Origin: Eubacteriales bacterium
GTDB lineage: Bacteria; Bacillota_A; Clostridia; Christensenellales; Aristaeellaceae
Assembly (NCBI GenBank): GCA_029974035.1
Contig: JARKQG010000049.1
Location: 1-64,000 of the forward strand
Length of the DNA: 64,000 bases
Reading direction: 5' to 3'
In this document: positions 42,139-50,714 of the stretch, in pieces
Position numbering within the stretch: the stretch's first letter is position 1
Layout: each line of letters begins with the position of its first letter
The notes under the pieces: model-generated
Told to the model about the DNA's origin: nothing
The model's input: the letters and a program-made list of their open reading frames with translations, nothing else
Databases searched by the model: none
Program-made: the position numbers and the translations under genes

Positions 42139-43632
42139 TCACACTCCCGAAGCGAACTTGAGAACGGCTTCCTGCGTGGCTTCCTCCCGGGTCAGCTCCC
42201 CGGCGACGCGGCCCTCGTGCATGACGATCACCCGGTCGGACATGCCCAGAAGCTCCGGCATTTCCGAGGAGATCATCACCACCGCCTTGCCCTCGTCGGC
42301 CAGGTCGTTCATCAGCCGGTAGATCTCCTGCTTGGCGCCCACGTCGATGCCACGGGTGGGCTCGTCAAAGAAGATCACGTCGCATTTCATCAGGAGCCAC
42401 TTGGCCAGGATCACCTTTTGCTGGTTGCCGCCAGACAGGTTGCGCACCAGCTGCTGCGCCGACGGCGTCTTGATGGCGAGCTTTCGGATCTGCGCGTCGC
42501 ACAGCGCCGCGCCCTCGCCCTTTTTGATCAGCCCCAGCCGGTTGACGAGGCGGGGATAAAACGAAAAGAGGATGTTGTCCTGAATGGTCATGTTGAGAAA
42601 GAGGCCCAGCTGCTTCCGGTCCTCGGAGAGGTAGACGATGCCGTTTTTGATCGCGTCGGTGGGCGAAGTGATCTTCACCGGCTTTCCGCCCAGCAGGATC
42701 TCGCCGGACAGCACCCGGTCCGCGCCGAACACCGCCCGCGCCGTTTCGGTGCGTCCCGCGCCCACCAGGCCCGCAAAGCCCAGCCGCTCGCCCCGGTAGG
42801 CGGTGAAGGACACGTCCTTGAGCATGGCGGTATTGAGGTTTTTCACCGTCAGCGCGGCCTCGCCCCGCCGCGCGCGGGTTTCGGGGTAGGATTCGGTCAG
42901 TTCCCGGTTGACCATGTGGCGGATCAGGTCATTTTTGCAGGTGTCGCACACCCGCATCGATTGGACCAGCCGCCCGTCGCGGAACACCGAAACCTCGTCG
43001 CACAGCTCAAAGACCTCCTCCAGCCGGTGGGAAATGTAGAGGATGGCCAGGTTTTCCCGCTTCATCGTCCGCACGATGTCAAAAAGATACTTGAGCTCGT
43101 TTGCGGTCAGCGGCGCGCTGGGCTCGTCCAGAATCAGCACCTTGACCGTGCGGGAGAGCGACTTTGCGATCTCCACCAGCTGCTGGTAGCCCACCGTCAG
43201 GTCCTTCACCAGCGTCTTGGGGTCTATTTTGACGCCCAGCCTGTCGAGCACCGCGCGGGAGCCCCGCTCGATGGCCGAAAAGTCGATCATGCCGTGCTTT
43301 TTGGGGTAGCGGTTGTAGAAGATATTCTCCGCCACGCTCAGGTGCTTGAGCAGATTCAGCTCCTGATAGATCGCGGAGATGCCCATCTCCAGCGCCTTTT
43401 CGGGGTTCATGCCCTCCACCTTTTGGCCCTCAAACCAGATTTCGCCCCGGCTGGGCGCGACCGCGCCGGTGATGATTTTGATGAAGGTGGACTTGCCCGC
43501 GCCGTTTTCGCCGACGATGGCGTGCACCGTACCCCGGCGGAAGCCCAGCGACACGTCGTCAAGCGCCACCACGCCCGGGTAGATTTTGGTGATGCCCTTC
43601 AGTTCCAGAATCGGCCTGTCCATGCGATTCAC
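42139..43632 (-). CDS. Sugar ABC transporter ATPase (RbsA type)
   Basis: A 497-residue double-domain ATPase. Domain 1: Walker A GENGAGKST, signature-like LTVGYQQLVEIAKSL, Walker B LILDEPSAPLT. Domain 2: GLVGAGRTETAR, signature LSGGNQQKVILAKW and FFDEPTRGIDVG. Works with the RbsC-type permease and the binding protein upstream. Confidence 0.96.
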   Translation of the reverse strand: MNRMDRPILELKGITKIYPGVVALDDVSLGFRRGTVHAIVGENGAGKSTFIKIITGAVAPSRGEIWFEGQKVEGMNPEKALEMGISAIYQELNLLKHLSVAENIFYNRYPKKHGMIDFSAIERGSRAVLDRLGVKIDPKTLVKDLTVGYQQLVEIAKSLSRTVKVLILDEPSAPLTANELKYLFDIVRTMKRENLAILYISHRLEEVFELCDEVSVFRDGRLVQSMRVCDTCKNDLIRHMVNRELTESYPETRARRGEAALTVKNLNTAMLKDVSFTAYRGERLGFAGLVGAGRTETARAVFGADRVLSGEILLGGKPVKITSPTDAIKNGIVYLSEDRKQLGLFLNMTIQDNILFSFYPRLVNRLGLIKKGEGAALCDAQIRKLAIKTPSAQQLVRNLSGGNQQKVILAKWLLMKCDVIFFDEPTRGIDVGAKQEIYRLMNDLADEGKAVVMISSEMPELLGMSDRVIVMHEGRVAGELTREEATQEAVLKFASGV

Positions 43633-43655
43633 TTCCTCATGCGGTGAAACTATTC

Positions 43656-43680
43656 GGGGGCCGATGTTCCATCGACCCCC
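43656..43680 (-). other. Intercistronic hairpin between binding protein and ATPase
   Basis: On the minus strand GGGGGTCGATG/CATCGGCCCCC, 11-bp stem with one G:T pair and a 3-nt loop, no T-tract. Such stems protect the 3' end of an upstream binding-protein message and give it higher expression than the ATPase and permease. Confidence 0.75.
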
Positions 43681-43702
43681 GCCCTTGGCCGGCCCTTCCC
43701 GG

Positions 43703-44668
43703 TCAGTCAGTCACGTACTCGGAGATGTTGGCCTTGGTGACGGCCTTCATGCTGTAGGGGATCTTGTCGGCGATGGGGCCGCTGGCGATGACCTTTTCCA
43801 CGATGTCCAGCACCTCGCCGCCCTTCTGGGCCGGCTGGATGTCCACGGTGCCCTTGTACATGGTGTCCTCGGAGATCAGCTTCAGGGGCTCCTCCAGCGC
43901 GTCGAGGCCCACGATGCAGGTGTTGGCCGGGGTGTGCTCCTTGTGCTGCAGGCAGGCTTCGTACACGCCCAGCGCGCCGGAGTCGTTGATGCAGATGAAC
44001 ACGGAGATCTCCGGGTTGGCGGTCAGCGCGGTTTCGGCCAGGTTGAAGCCCTCGTCGGCGTTGGCGGCGTTCTGCTCGTAGACGAACACGATTTCGTGGT
44101 CGCCGGTGTAGGCGTCGACGATGCCGGCCTTGAGGCCCTCGGCGCGGTCGATGACCGACTTGATCATGTCGTACCGGGCGACCACGACCTCGATCTTGCC
44201 ATCGGCGTCCAGCACCTCGTCAATGGTGCCGTCGGCGTCCTTGGAATTGAGCCATTCGCCGGCGATCACGCCGCCCATGTGGCCGTACTCAAATTCGTCG
44301 ATGCCGTAGAAGGCATCGCTGCCGCGCACTTCCTGGTCCAGGCTGACCACCACGATGCCCGCCTCCTTGGCGGCCTTCACCGCGTCCACCGGGGCTTCCT
44401 GGTCGACGGGGCTGATGATGATGGCGTCCACGCCCTGGGCGATGAAGTCTTCAATGTGGCTGACGTGCTTGGAGGCGTCCGCCGCCGCGTCGGACACGAT
44501 CAGGTCCACGCCGCGGTCCTTGGCTGCCGCCTTCATGCCCTCGACGATGGAAACGAAATAGGCGTTTTCCATGCTCTGCACGGTGTAGCCCACGGTCAGG
44601 CCCTGCGCCGCGGCGGCGAGCCCCAGCGACAGGCACAGCACCAACGCCAGCGATACCAGTTTCTTCAT
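43703..44668 (-). CDS. Sugar-binding protein of the Rbs-type importer
   Basis: A 321-residue PBP type I binding protein. The signal peptide at 1-22 ends AAAAQG-like without a lipobox cysteine at the cleavage site. The mature part starts TVGYTVQSMENAYFVSIVEG and contains IIISPVDQEAPVDAVKAAKE, VVSLDQEVRG and ICINDSGALGVYEA, typical of the ribose/galactofuranose-binding group. ATG 44668 follows AGGAGG. It is the first structural gene of the operon, controlled by the promoter at 44705. Confidence 0.95.
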   Translation of the reverse strand: MKKLVSLALVLCLSLGLAAAAQGLTVGYTVQSMENAYFVSIVEGMKAAAKDRGVDLIVSDAAADASKHVSHIEDFIAQGVDAIIISPVDQEAPVDAVKAAKEAGIVVVSLDQEVRGSDAFYGIDEFEYGHMGGVIAGEWLNSKDADGTIDEVLDADGKIEVVVARYDMIKSVIDRAEGLKAGIVDAYTGDHEIVFVYEQNAANADEGFNLAETALTANPEISVFICINDSGALGVYEACLQHKEHTPANTCIVGLDALEEPLKLISEDTMYKGTVDIQPAQKGGEVLDIVEKVIASGPIADKIPYSMKAVTKANISEYVTD

Positions 44669-44704
44669 AAAATTGACCTCCTGCCGGTTTTTCTGTCCTT
44701 CAAC

Positions 44705-44733
44705 AGTATAAAATGGAGCGCGGACGCGCTCAA
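44705..44733 (-). promoter_or_regulatory. Promoter with palindromic spacer for the Rbs-type operon
   Basis: On the minus strand, TTGAGC (44728-44733), 17-bp spacer, TATACT (44705-44710). The palindrome GAGCGCG-GA-CGCGCTC (44716-44731) fills the spacer and most of the -35. A bound regulator would either block or reshape the promoter. Confidence 0.7.
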
Positions 44734-44779
44734 TCAACTTTCATATGATGGTCTTTCATTTTGATACGAACCGCACCTT

Positions 44780-45898
44780 TCAGGGCTTCGGGCCGAACGC
44801 CTCGCGGTACTGCGACACCGTCATGCCCGCAAAGCGCTTGAAGAGCGTGGAAAAGTAGGTGGGGTTGTCGTAGCCCACCTTGTAGGCGATCTCATAGGTC
44901 TTCATGTCGGTGTTGGTCAAAAGCAGCTGCGCCTGCTCCATCCGCACCTTGAGCAGATAATCGCTGAAGCTGTCGCCGGTGTACTTGACGAACACCGCGC
45001 TGAAATAGCTGGGGCTGAGCCCCGCGTGCGCCGCCGCGTCCTTCAGGCGCAGCGACGCGCGGCCGTAGTGGGCCTCGATAAAGCGGCAGGCGGACTGGAC
45101 CAGCCCCCTCACGTCCCGCGACCGCTCGGCCGCCTCCTCCGCGACGGACTCCAGCCGGGCCTGGACGAGCGCCAGCGCGTCCTCCATCCGCCGGCATTGC
45201 ATCGCGTCTTTCTGCAGCGCGACCAGCGCTTCCCGCTGCGCCGGCGACAGTTCGCCGCTGTCGGCCAGGCGGCCCGCCAGCATGCCCAGCGCCGACACCA
45301 GGAATACGAAGGAACCGCCGCTGACCGCCTCCAGGTTGGCCTTCAGCCGCGCCACATCCCCGGCAATCTCCTGGGGACTGCCCAGGAGCGTCACCCGCGC
45401 CAGGTGTTCAATGACGCCCGGATTCAGCGCGCCGCTGGCCCGGTAGTAGTCCTCCACCGAGCGCGCGCCCAGCTCGTCCATGCGGCGGCGGATGCCCATG
45501 AGGTCCGCCTCCCGGGACCTCTCCCGGTCCAGCGCGGCGGTCACCCGGCGAAAGACCTCCGAAAGCTGGTCAAGGTCGATGGGCTTGACCAGGTAGTCCT
45601 CCACGCCCATGCGCACCGCGTGCTGCGCAAAGCCGAACTCCTCGTAGGCGCTCATGATCACGAGCCGCGTTCCGGGGAATTCGGCGCGCGCGCGCCGCGT
45701 CAGCTCCAGCCCGTCCATGCGGCCCATCTTGATGTCGGTCAGCAGGATATCGGCGGGGGCGCGGCGCATGGCTTCCAGCGCGGCGGCGCCGTCGGTGACC
45801 GCCGCGGCCACGCAAACGCCCAGCGCACGCCAGTCAAAGGCGGTGGCGAGCCCTTCCAGCAGCACCTCGTCGTCATCCGCGATCACCAGGCTAAACAT
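44780..45898 (-). CDS. YesN/AraC-type response regulator (Rbs locus)
   Basis: A 372-residue regulator: receiver domain with VIADDDEVLLEG, phospho-Asp in ILLTDIKMGRMDG and Lys in YLVKPID. A linker of about 140 residues follows, then a C-terminal AraC domain (LKDAAAHAGLSPSYFSAVF; TYEIAYKVGYDNPTYFSTLF). It overlaps the kinase gene by 8 nt and lies 111 nt upstream of the importer operon, its probable target. Confidence 0.94.
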   Translation of the reverse strand: MFSLVIADDDEVLLEGLATAFDWRALGVCVAAAVTDGAAALEAMRRAPADILLTDIKMGRMDGLELTRRARAEFPGTRLVIMSAYEEFGFAQHAVRMGVEDYLVKPIDLDQLSEVFRRVTAALDRERSREADLMGIRRRMDELGARSVEDYYRASGALNPGVIEHLARVTLLGSPQEIAGDVARLKANLEAVSGGSFVFLVSALGMLAGRLADSGELSPAQREALVALQKDAMQCRRMEDALALVQARLESVAEEAAERSRDVRGLVQSACRFIEAHYGRASLRLKDAAAHAGLSPSYFSAVFVKYTGDSFSDYLLKVRMEQAQLLLTNTDMKTYEIAYKVGYDNPTYFSTLFKRFAGMTVSQYREAFGPKP

Positions 45899-47714
45899 CG
45901 TCCGCCCCCTCCCCGTCGATGGTGATGGTCACCCGCGTGCCCTCGCCGGGCGCGCTGTCGATCTCCATGCGGCACCTGTCCCGGAAGAACAGCCTGAGCC
46001 GCTCAAGGACGTTGATCAGCCCGTAGCTGTCGCGGCTGGCGACGTCGTTCGCCGCCATCTGCGCCCGGAGCCGGCCGAGCTGCTCCGGCGGCATGCCCAG
46101 GCCGTCGTCGGTCACCCGGATGCGCGCGCCCGTGTCCGTCCGCTCGCAGACCAGCTCAATCCGCCCCGGCCCGTCCTTGGCCTTGATGCCGTGGTAGATG
46201 GCGTTTTCGATCAGCGGCTGCAAAATCAGCTTGGGCACCTCCATGCCGCTGAGCGACGGGTCCACCGTGGCCTCGCAGGAAAGGCGCGTCTTGTAGCGGA
46301 AGGTCTGGATGGTCATGTAGCTTTCGACGTTCGCCACCTCCTGCGCGAGGGAGATGGTGTCCCGGCCCTTGTTGAGCCCGGTCTTGAAAAAGGTGGTCAG
46401 CGCGGTCAGCATGGTCACGGCGTCGTCGTTTTTCTTCATGCGCACCAGCCACAGGATGGAGTCCAGCGCGTTGTAGAGAAAGTGCGGGTTGATCTGCGCC
46501 TGCAAAAGCAGCAGCTCGTACTTTCTGCGGGCGGTCTGCTCCGTGATGATGCGCGCCATCAGCTCCTTGATGTGGCGCACCATTTTGTTGAACTGGTCGG
46601 AAAGGTCGCCGATCTCGTCGTTCCGGGCTTTGGGAAACACCACGTCGAAGTTGTCCTCCCGCACCTGGTGCACGGACTCATTGAGGGTAAGGATCGGACG
46701 GGTGATGGTGCCGGCGGCGGCCCCCGCCGCCAGCATCGCCATTACGGACAGCGCCAGAATGCCCACGATCAGCGCGCACATGACCACGATCGGCGCGCGG
46801 AAGAGCTGAAGGTAGGGCACCGCGGAGACCAGAATCCAGTTGTTGGCGGCGACGGTCTTGTAGGCGAGCGCGTAGCCGCCGGCGCGCAGAAAGCCGTCGC
46901 CCTTGAAGTCGTCCCTCCAGTAGGTGACGGCGCCCATGGTGTCCCGCACGTAGCCGGGCTTCTCGTCGGACGCGGCCAGCACCCGCACGCCCTCCGGCTC
47001 CATCACCATCGCCACGTCGTTTTCAAACTGCTCCACGCGCTCGCCGACGATGGTCATCTCCAGGCTCGGGTCGATGATGTAGAACTGCCGGTCGTCGGAG
47101 CGCGCGTCCTCGAGCGCGTCGCTCACCTGGATCTCCACCAGCACGGCGCCCAGCGCCCGCCCGGTGGACTTGGCGCGGATCGGCACGCCCAGGGCCACGT
47201 ATTCGCCCCGGACGCTGCGCACCACGCGGGACCGGCCGCCCAGCGCAAACCACAGCGCGTCGTCCGCCCGCAGAATGGCCTCGTACCAGTCCTCGTCCCG
47301 GTAGTCCTCCCGCAGAAAGGAGAAGGGGCCGCTTTTGAACAGCGCGCCGTTTTCCGCCACCACGTACATCTGGATGCGCCGGTCAAAATACCGGGAGATG
47401 TAGGTCAGCTCGTTGTCCAGCATCAGCTCCCGAAGGTACCGCTCCGACGGGGCCGCCGCGCCGCGGCTCAGCGCGCCGATGACCTCCTCGTCCTCACTGG
47501 CGGACTTGCCGATCTGGTAGGCCTCCTCCAGCACCTGGTCCAGCGCGTCCCGGGCGTGGCTCAGGGTGGCGTCCAGCTCCTCCCGGCTGGCGCTCCAGGC
47601 GCTGGTGGCGATGTAGGCGGTCAGGATGGAGCAAAAGAGGATCACCGGAATCAGCGAAAACGCCGACAGGTAGTTGCGCAGGCGTTCCCGGATCAGAAGG
47701 CGGCGCTTGCCCAT
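45891..47714 (-). CDS. YesM-type sensor histidine kinase (Rbs locus)
   Basis: A 607-residue membrane kinase with TM1 at about 15-38, a Cache-type extracellular domain, TM2 at about 303-325 and HAMP. The kinase core has H411 in QINPHFLYNALDSI, PLIENAIYHGIKA, VTDDGLGMPP and DSYGLINVLERLRLFF. It starts 2 nt after the sensor binding protein, so the pair probably acts as receptor plus kinase. Confidence 0.94.
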   Translation of the reverse strand: MGKRRLLIRERLRNYLSAFSLIPVILFCSILTAYIATSAWSASREELDATLSHARDALDQVLEEAYQIGKSASEDEEVIGALSRGAAAPSERYLRELMLDNELTYISRYFDRRIQMYVVAENGALFKSGPFSFLREDYRDEDWYEAILRADDALWFALGGRSRVVRSVRGEYVALGVPIRAKSTGRALGAVLVEIQVSDALEDARSDDRQFYIIDPSLEMTIVGERVEQFENDVAMVMEPEGVRVLAASDEKPGYVRDTMGAVTYWRDDFKGDGFLRAGGYALAYKTVAANNWILVSAVPYLQLFRAPIVVMCALIVGILALSVMAMLAAGAAAGTITRPILTLNESVHQVREDNFDVVFPKARNDEIGDLSDQFNKMVRHIKELMARIITEQTARRKYELLLLQAQINPHFLYNALDSILWLVRMKKNDDAVTMLTALTTFFKTGLNKGRDTISLAQEVANVESYMTIQTFRYKTRLSCEATVDPSLSGMEVPKLILQPLIENAIYHGIKAKDGPGRIELVCERTDTGARIRVTDDGLGMPPEQLGRLRAQMAANDVASRDSYGLINVLERLRLFFRDRCRMEIDSAPGEGTRVTITIDGEGADDV

Positions 47715-47716
47715 CG

Positions 47717-48637
47717 TCAGTACCCCCGCCGGTAGGGGTCCGCCGCGCGGGCGACCGAGCCCCGCACCAGGCGCAGCGCCTGCACCGGCTCGCCCGCCCT
47801 GTCCGCCTCGATCGCTTCCAGCACGGCGTCGGCAAAATAGGGCGTCACCTGAACGCAGGCCGCCAGCCGCCCGGCGGCGAGGGCGCGCATGGCATCGTCC
47901 GAGCCGCCGATGGACACCACCGGGATGGACCGCGCCCCCTCCAGCGAAAACAGCGCGCCCACCGCGCCGAGGCCCTCCTCGTCGCTGTGGCCGAAGACGG
48001 CGTCAAACCCCGCGCCGTTTTGCTCATAGAACCGGAGCAGCTCCTGCTGCGCGGCCTCGCGGCTGAACGAGCCGGACACCACGCCCGCAATCTGCAGGTT
48101 CTCGTACCCGCACAGCGCGTCCCGGAAGCCCTTGGCAAAGCCGTTGGTGGTGGAGGCGCCCGCCTCCCCCTGGATCTCCAGAATTTTTGCCGCGCGATCG
48201 CCCAGGCGCTCCGCCAGCGCCGCCGCGCACGCGCCGCCCGCCCACTCGGCGTCCACGCCGACGGCCGCGAGCACGTCCTCCGCCCGGGCGTCGGTGGACA
48301 GCCTGTCCACCAGGATCACCCCGATCCCCGCCTCCGCCGCGGCGCGGATGGCCCCGCCCAGCCCTACCGCCTTGACCGCCGCCACGACCAGGTAGTCCGG
48401 CCGGTCCTCGATCAGCCGATGGATGTCGGAAATCTGCCGGGAGAGCCGGTGGTCGGCGCTGAGCATCGTGACGCGATGGCCGGCCTGCTCCGCCCGGTCC
48501 ATCAGATCCGACGCGATGGCCACCGACCGCGCGGTGTCCAGATCGGACATGGAGATGGCGATGTCCGCCCCCGGCGCGGCGAGCGCCGCCGGCGCCATGG
48601 CTGCCAACAGCAGGATGCAAACGAGAAAACGGTGCAT
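47717..48637 (-). CDS. Sensor-type sugar-binding protein upstream of YesM
   Basis: A 306-residue PBP type I protein with a signal peptide (1-20, ending AALA-AP, no lipobox) and the core ADIAISMSDLDTARSV, DRPDYLVVAAVKAVGLGG, DAVFGHSDEEGLGAV. It is only loosely similar to the transporter binding protein at 43703. It heads the unit with YesM and YesN and has no permease of its own, which fits ligand presentation to the kinase. ATG 48637 has GGGGGG at 9 nt. TATAAT at 48687-48692 (minus strand) is the likely -10, with a poor -35. Confidence 0.85.
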   Translation of the reverse strand: MHRFLVCILLLAAMAPAALAAPGADIAISMSDLDTARSVAIASDLMDRAEQAGHRVTMLSADHRLSRQISDIHRLIEDRPDYLVVAAVKAVGLGGAIRAAAEAGIGVILVDRLSTDARAEDVLAAVGVDAEWAGGACAAALAERLGDRAAKILEIQGEAGASTTNGFAKGFRDALCGYENLQIAGVVSGSFSREAAQQELLRFYEQNGAGFDAVFGHSDEEGLGAVGALFSLEGARSIPVVSIGGSDDAMRALAAGRLAACVQVTPYFADAVLEAIEADRAGEPVQALRLVRGSVARAADPYRRGY

Positions 48638-48743
48638 TCCGGTCATCCCCCCTGCGCGCGAAATCCGAAAAAGGGCTGTCTCGGCCATTATAGCATTTTG
48701 GGGGGCGGGGCGCATAGGGGCCATCCCCCGGGCGGCGGCGGGC

Positions 48744-48780
48744 AAAAATTTCCGGCGCCCGCCGCAGCGGACGCCGGAAA
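48744..48780 (-). terminator. Intrinsic terminator after the SDR gene
   Basis: On the minus strand TTTCCGGCGTCCGC/GCGGGCGCCGGAAA, stem with one mismatch around a short loop, followed by ATTTTTG. It lies 25 nt beyond the SDR stop. Confidence 0.85.
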
Positions 48781-48805
48781 GCCGGGCGCCTTGGGGAACG
48801 CCCCT

Positions 48806-49594
48806 TCATTTTCCCTCGCGGGCGCGGACGTACTCGTGGGCGCGCTCGCAGTTCTGCACCTTGAAAAAGCCGCCGTCGATGCCGATGACCTCCCCGGTGA
48901 TGTAGCCCGCCTCAGGCGAAGTCAGGTACTTCACCAGGTGCGCCACATCCTCGCCGCCGCCGAAGCGGTTCATGGAAATCTGCTTCACCTGGATGCTGCC
49001 GCGCTCCTCGATCATCTTCGCGGTCATATCCGTGGCGATGATGCCGGGGGCGTAGGCGTTGACCGTGATCCCGTAGGGCGCAAATTCCGCCGAGGCGATG
49101 CGCGTAAGCATGTCGACGGCCGCCTTGCTGGCCGCGTAGGCGATGAGCCCCACATCGGCAAAGCGCCCCGAAATGGACGACGCGTTGACGATGCGCCCGT
49201 AGCGCCGCGCCTTCATGGCGGGCAGGCAGGCGCGGATCATGTGCAGACCGCTTTTCAGGTTCACATCCATCACGCGGTCAAAGTAGGCGTCCGTCATGTC
49301 CTCAAAAAAGCAGAAGTCAAAGATTCCGGCGTTGTTGACCAGAATGTCCACGCGGCCAAAGCGCGCGACCACCTCGTCCGCCGCGCGCCGGGCCTCCGCC
49401 TCGATGGAAAGATCCGCCTTGAGCGCAAAGGACCCTTCCGAGAGGCGCGCGATTTCCGCCTCGATGGCGGCCGCCTCCGCCTCATTGGCGCGGTAGACGG
49501 CGCATACGATGTTCCCGGCCCTGGCAAGTTCCACGCTGATGGCGCGGCCCATGCCGCGCGTGCCTCCTGTGACGATGGCAACCCGCTTGTCCAC
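48806..49594 (-). CDS. SDR-family oxidoreductase
   Basis: A 262-residue short-chain dehydrogenase/reductase. NAD(P)-binding TGGTRGMG at the N terminus, NNAG in ILVNNAGIFDF, catalytic Ser in VNASSISGRF, and YAASK with catalytic Tyr and Lys. It is of the classical FabG-like type, 3-ketoacyl-ACP reductase or sugar/polyol dehydrogenase; the C terminus (ITGEVIGIDGGFFKVQNCER) differs from housekeeping FabG. GTG 49594 is preferred because GGGGAGG precedes it by 7 nt. It has its own promoter, yet follows a sugar-sensing locus, so sugar or polyol oxidation is plausible. Confidence 0.88.
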   Translation of the reverse strand: MDKRVAIVTGGTRGMGRAISVELARAGNIVCAVYRANEAEAAAIEAEIARLSEGSFALKADLSIEAEARRAADEVVARFGRVDILVNNAGIFDFCFFEDMTDAYFDRVMDVNLKSGLHMIRACLPAMKARRYGRIVNASSISGRFADVGLIAYAASKAAVDMLTRIASAEFAPYGITVNAYAPGIIATDMTAKMIEERGSIQVKQISMNRFGGGEDVAHLVKYLTSPEAGYITGEVIGIDGGFFKVQNCERAHEYVRAREGK

Positions 49595-49647
49595 GGCGAT
49601 TCCTCCCCTTCGTTCCGGCGCTGCGCCGCGCAAACCGCGGCGCTTCA

Positions 49648-49676
49648 ATTATACCACCGCGGCCGGCGGAGCAAAA
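49648..49676 (-). promoter_or_regulatory. Promoter of the SDR gene
   Basis: On the minus strand, TATAAT (49648-49653) with TTTTGC (49671-49676) 17 bp upstream. Strong -10, weak -35. Confidence 0.6.
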
Positions 49677-49703
49677 CCCCGGATTCCTCCATTTTGCGGC
49701 GCC

Positions 49704-50714
49704 TCAGGGTGCCTTGGATCGATCCGCCCCCGCGATCTCCACCGGGTCCAGGATCAGCTTGCGCGGCAGGCCCTCCTCACCGCCAAGAATGCGCAGCGCG
49801 TACTCGATGGCCTGTTCGCCGCCGGTGGGGCAGTAGAACGTGGCGTCCAGGATGCCCTCCCGCACCATTTCCCTTCCGCCGCCGCGCCCGTCCAGCCCGT
49901 CCACCCCCACGTAGCGCACGCCCTCCGCCCGGAGCTTGTTCATCGCCACGTAGGCGCCGTAGGCCATGGCGTCGTTCTGGGCAAACACCACGTCCACCAC
50001 GCCGGGGTTTTCCACCAGGTATTCCTTGGTGCGGTCCTCGGCCTGGTCCTGCATCCAGTTGGCCACCAGCCGCCCGCAGACCACCACGTTCTCCCGGCCG
50101 GAGATGGTGGCCCGGAAGCCCTCGCTGCGCTCGGCCACCGGCGGCGACCCGCTGACGCCCAGGATCTCCAGCACGCACCCGCCCTCCGCGCCCAATAGCC
50201 GCAGCACGGCCCGGCCGGCCATCTGGCCGATCTTGTAATTGTCCGGGCCGATGAACAGCGTATACGCCTCGCCGCGCACGTCCCTGTCCAGCACGATCAC
50301 CGGGATCTTTTCAAACACCTCGCCGATCACCGGCCGGAGCGCCTCGCCGTCCACGGGGGAGACCACGAGCAGGTCAATGCCGTAGCCCATGAGCCTTTGG
50401 ATGTCGGCGATCTGGCGCTGGGTGTCCTCCTGGCGCTTCTGCTCGTTGTCCTGGCGCTGGATGTCCTGGGAGGCGTTGGTGAAGATCACGCGGAGGTTGT
50501 CGTGAGGCGCGGCGGCGCGCTCAATGTCCTGGTTCATGGTGATCCGCCAGGGCTCGGTGAGGTTTGCCTGGCTCATGCCGATGAGGTATTCCACCTGCGC
50601 GGGCCCCTCCTCGCCGGCGGGAAGGCCCACCCGGAGCGCGATCACCAGCGCCGTCAGCACCGCCAGCAGCACCGCGGCCAGCGCCGCGCCCCGCACCCAT
50701 TTCAGCCGCGTCAT
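49704..50714 (-). CDS. Membrane-anchored sensor binding protein
   Basis: A 336-residue PBP type I protein. The N terminus (about residues 8-30) is a long hydrophobic helix without an obvious cleavage site, so it is probably a membrane anchor. The body is a clear paralogue of the transporter protein at 53800 (LIGMSQANLTEPWRITMNQ against IIGMAQCNLGEPWRVAMND). It carries an extra 12-residue polar insert at about residues 85-96 (QRQDNEQKRQED). It follows YesN with a 4-nt overlap and has no permease, fitting a signalling role with the YesM kinase at 51913. Confidence 0.87.
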   Translation of the reverse strand: MTRLKWVRGAALAAVLLAVLTALVIALRVGLPAGEEGPAQVEYLIGMSQANLTEPWRITMNQDIERAAAPHDNLRVIFTNASQDIQRQDNEQKRQEDTQRQIADIQRLMGYGIDLLVVSPVDGEALRPVIGEVFEKIPVIVLDRDVRGEAYTLFIGPDNYKIGQMAGRAVLRLLGAEGGCVLEILGVSGSPPVAERSEGFRATISGRENVVVCGRLVANWMQDQAEDRTKEYLVENPGVVDVVFAQNDAMAYGAYVAMNKLRAEGVRYVGVDGLDGRGGGREMVREGILDATFYCPTGGEQAIEYALRILGGEEGLPRKLILDPVEIAGADRSKAP

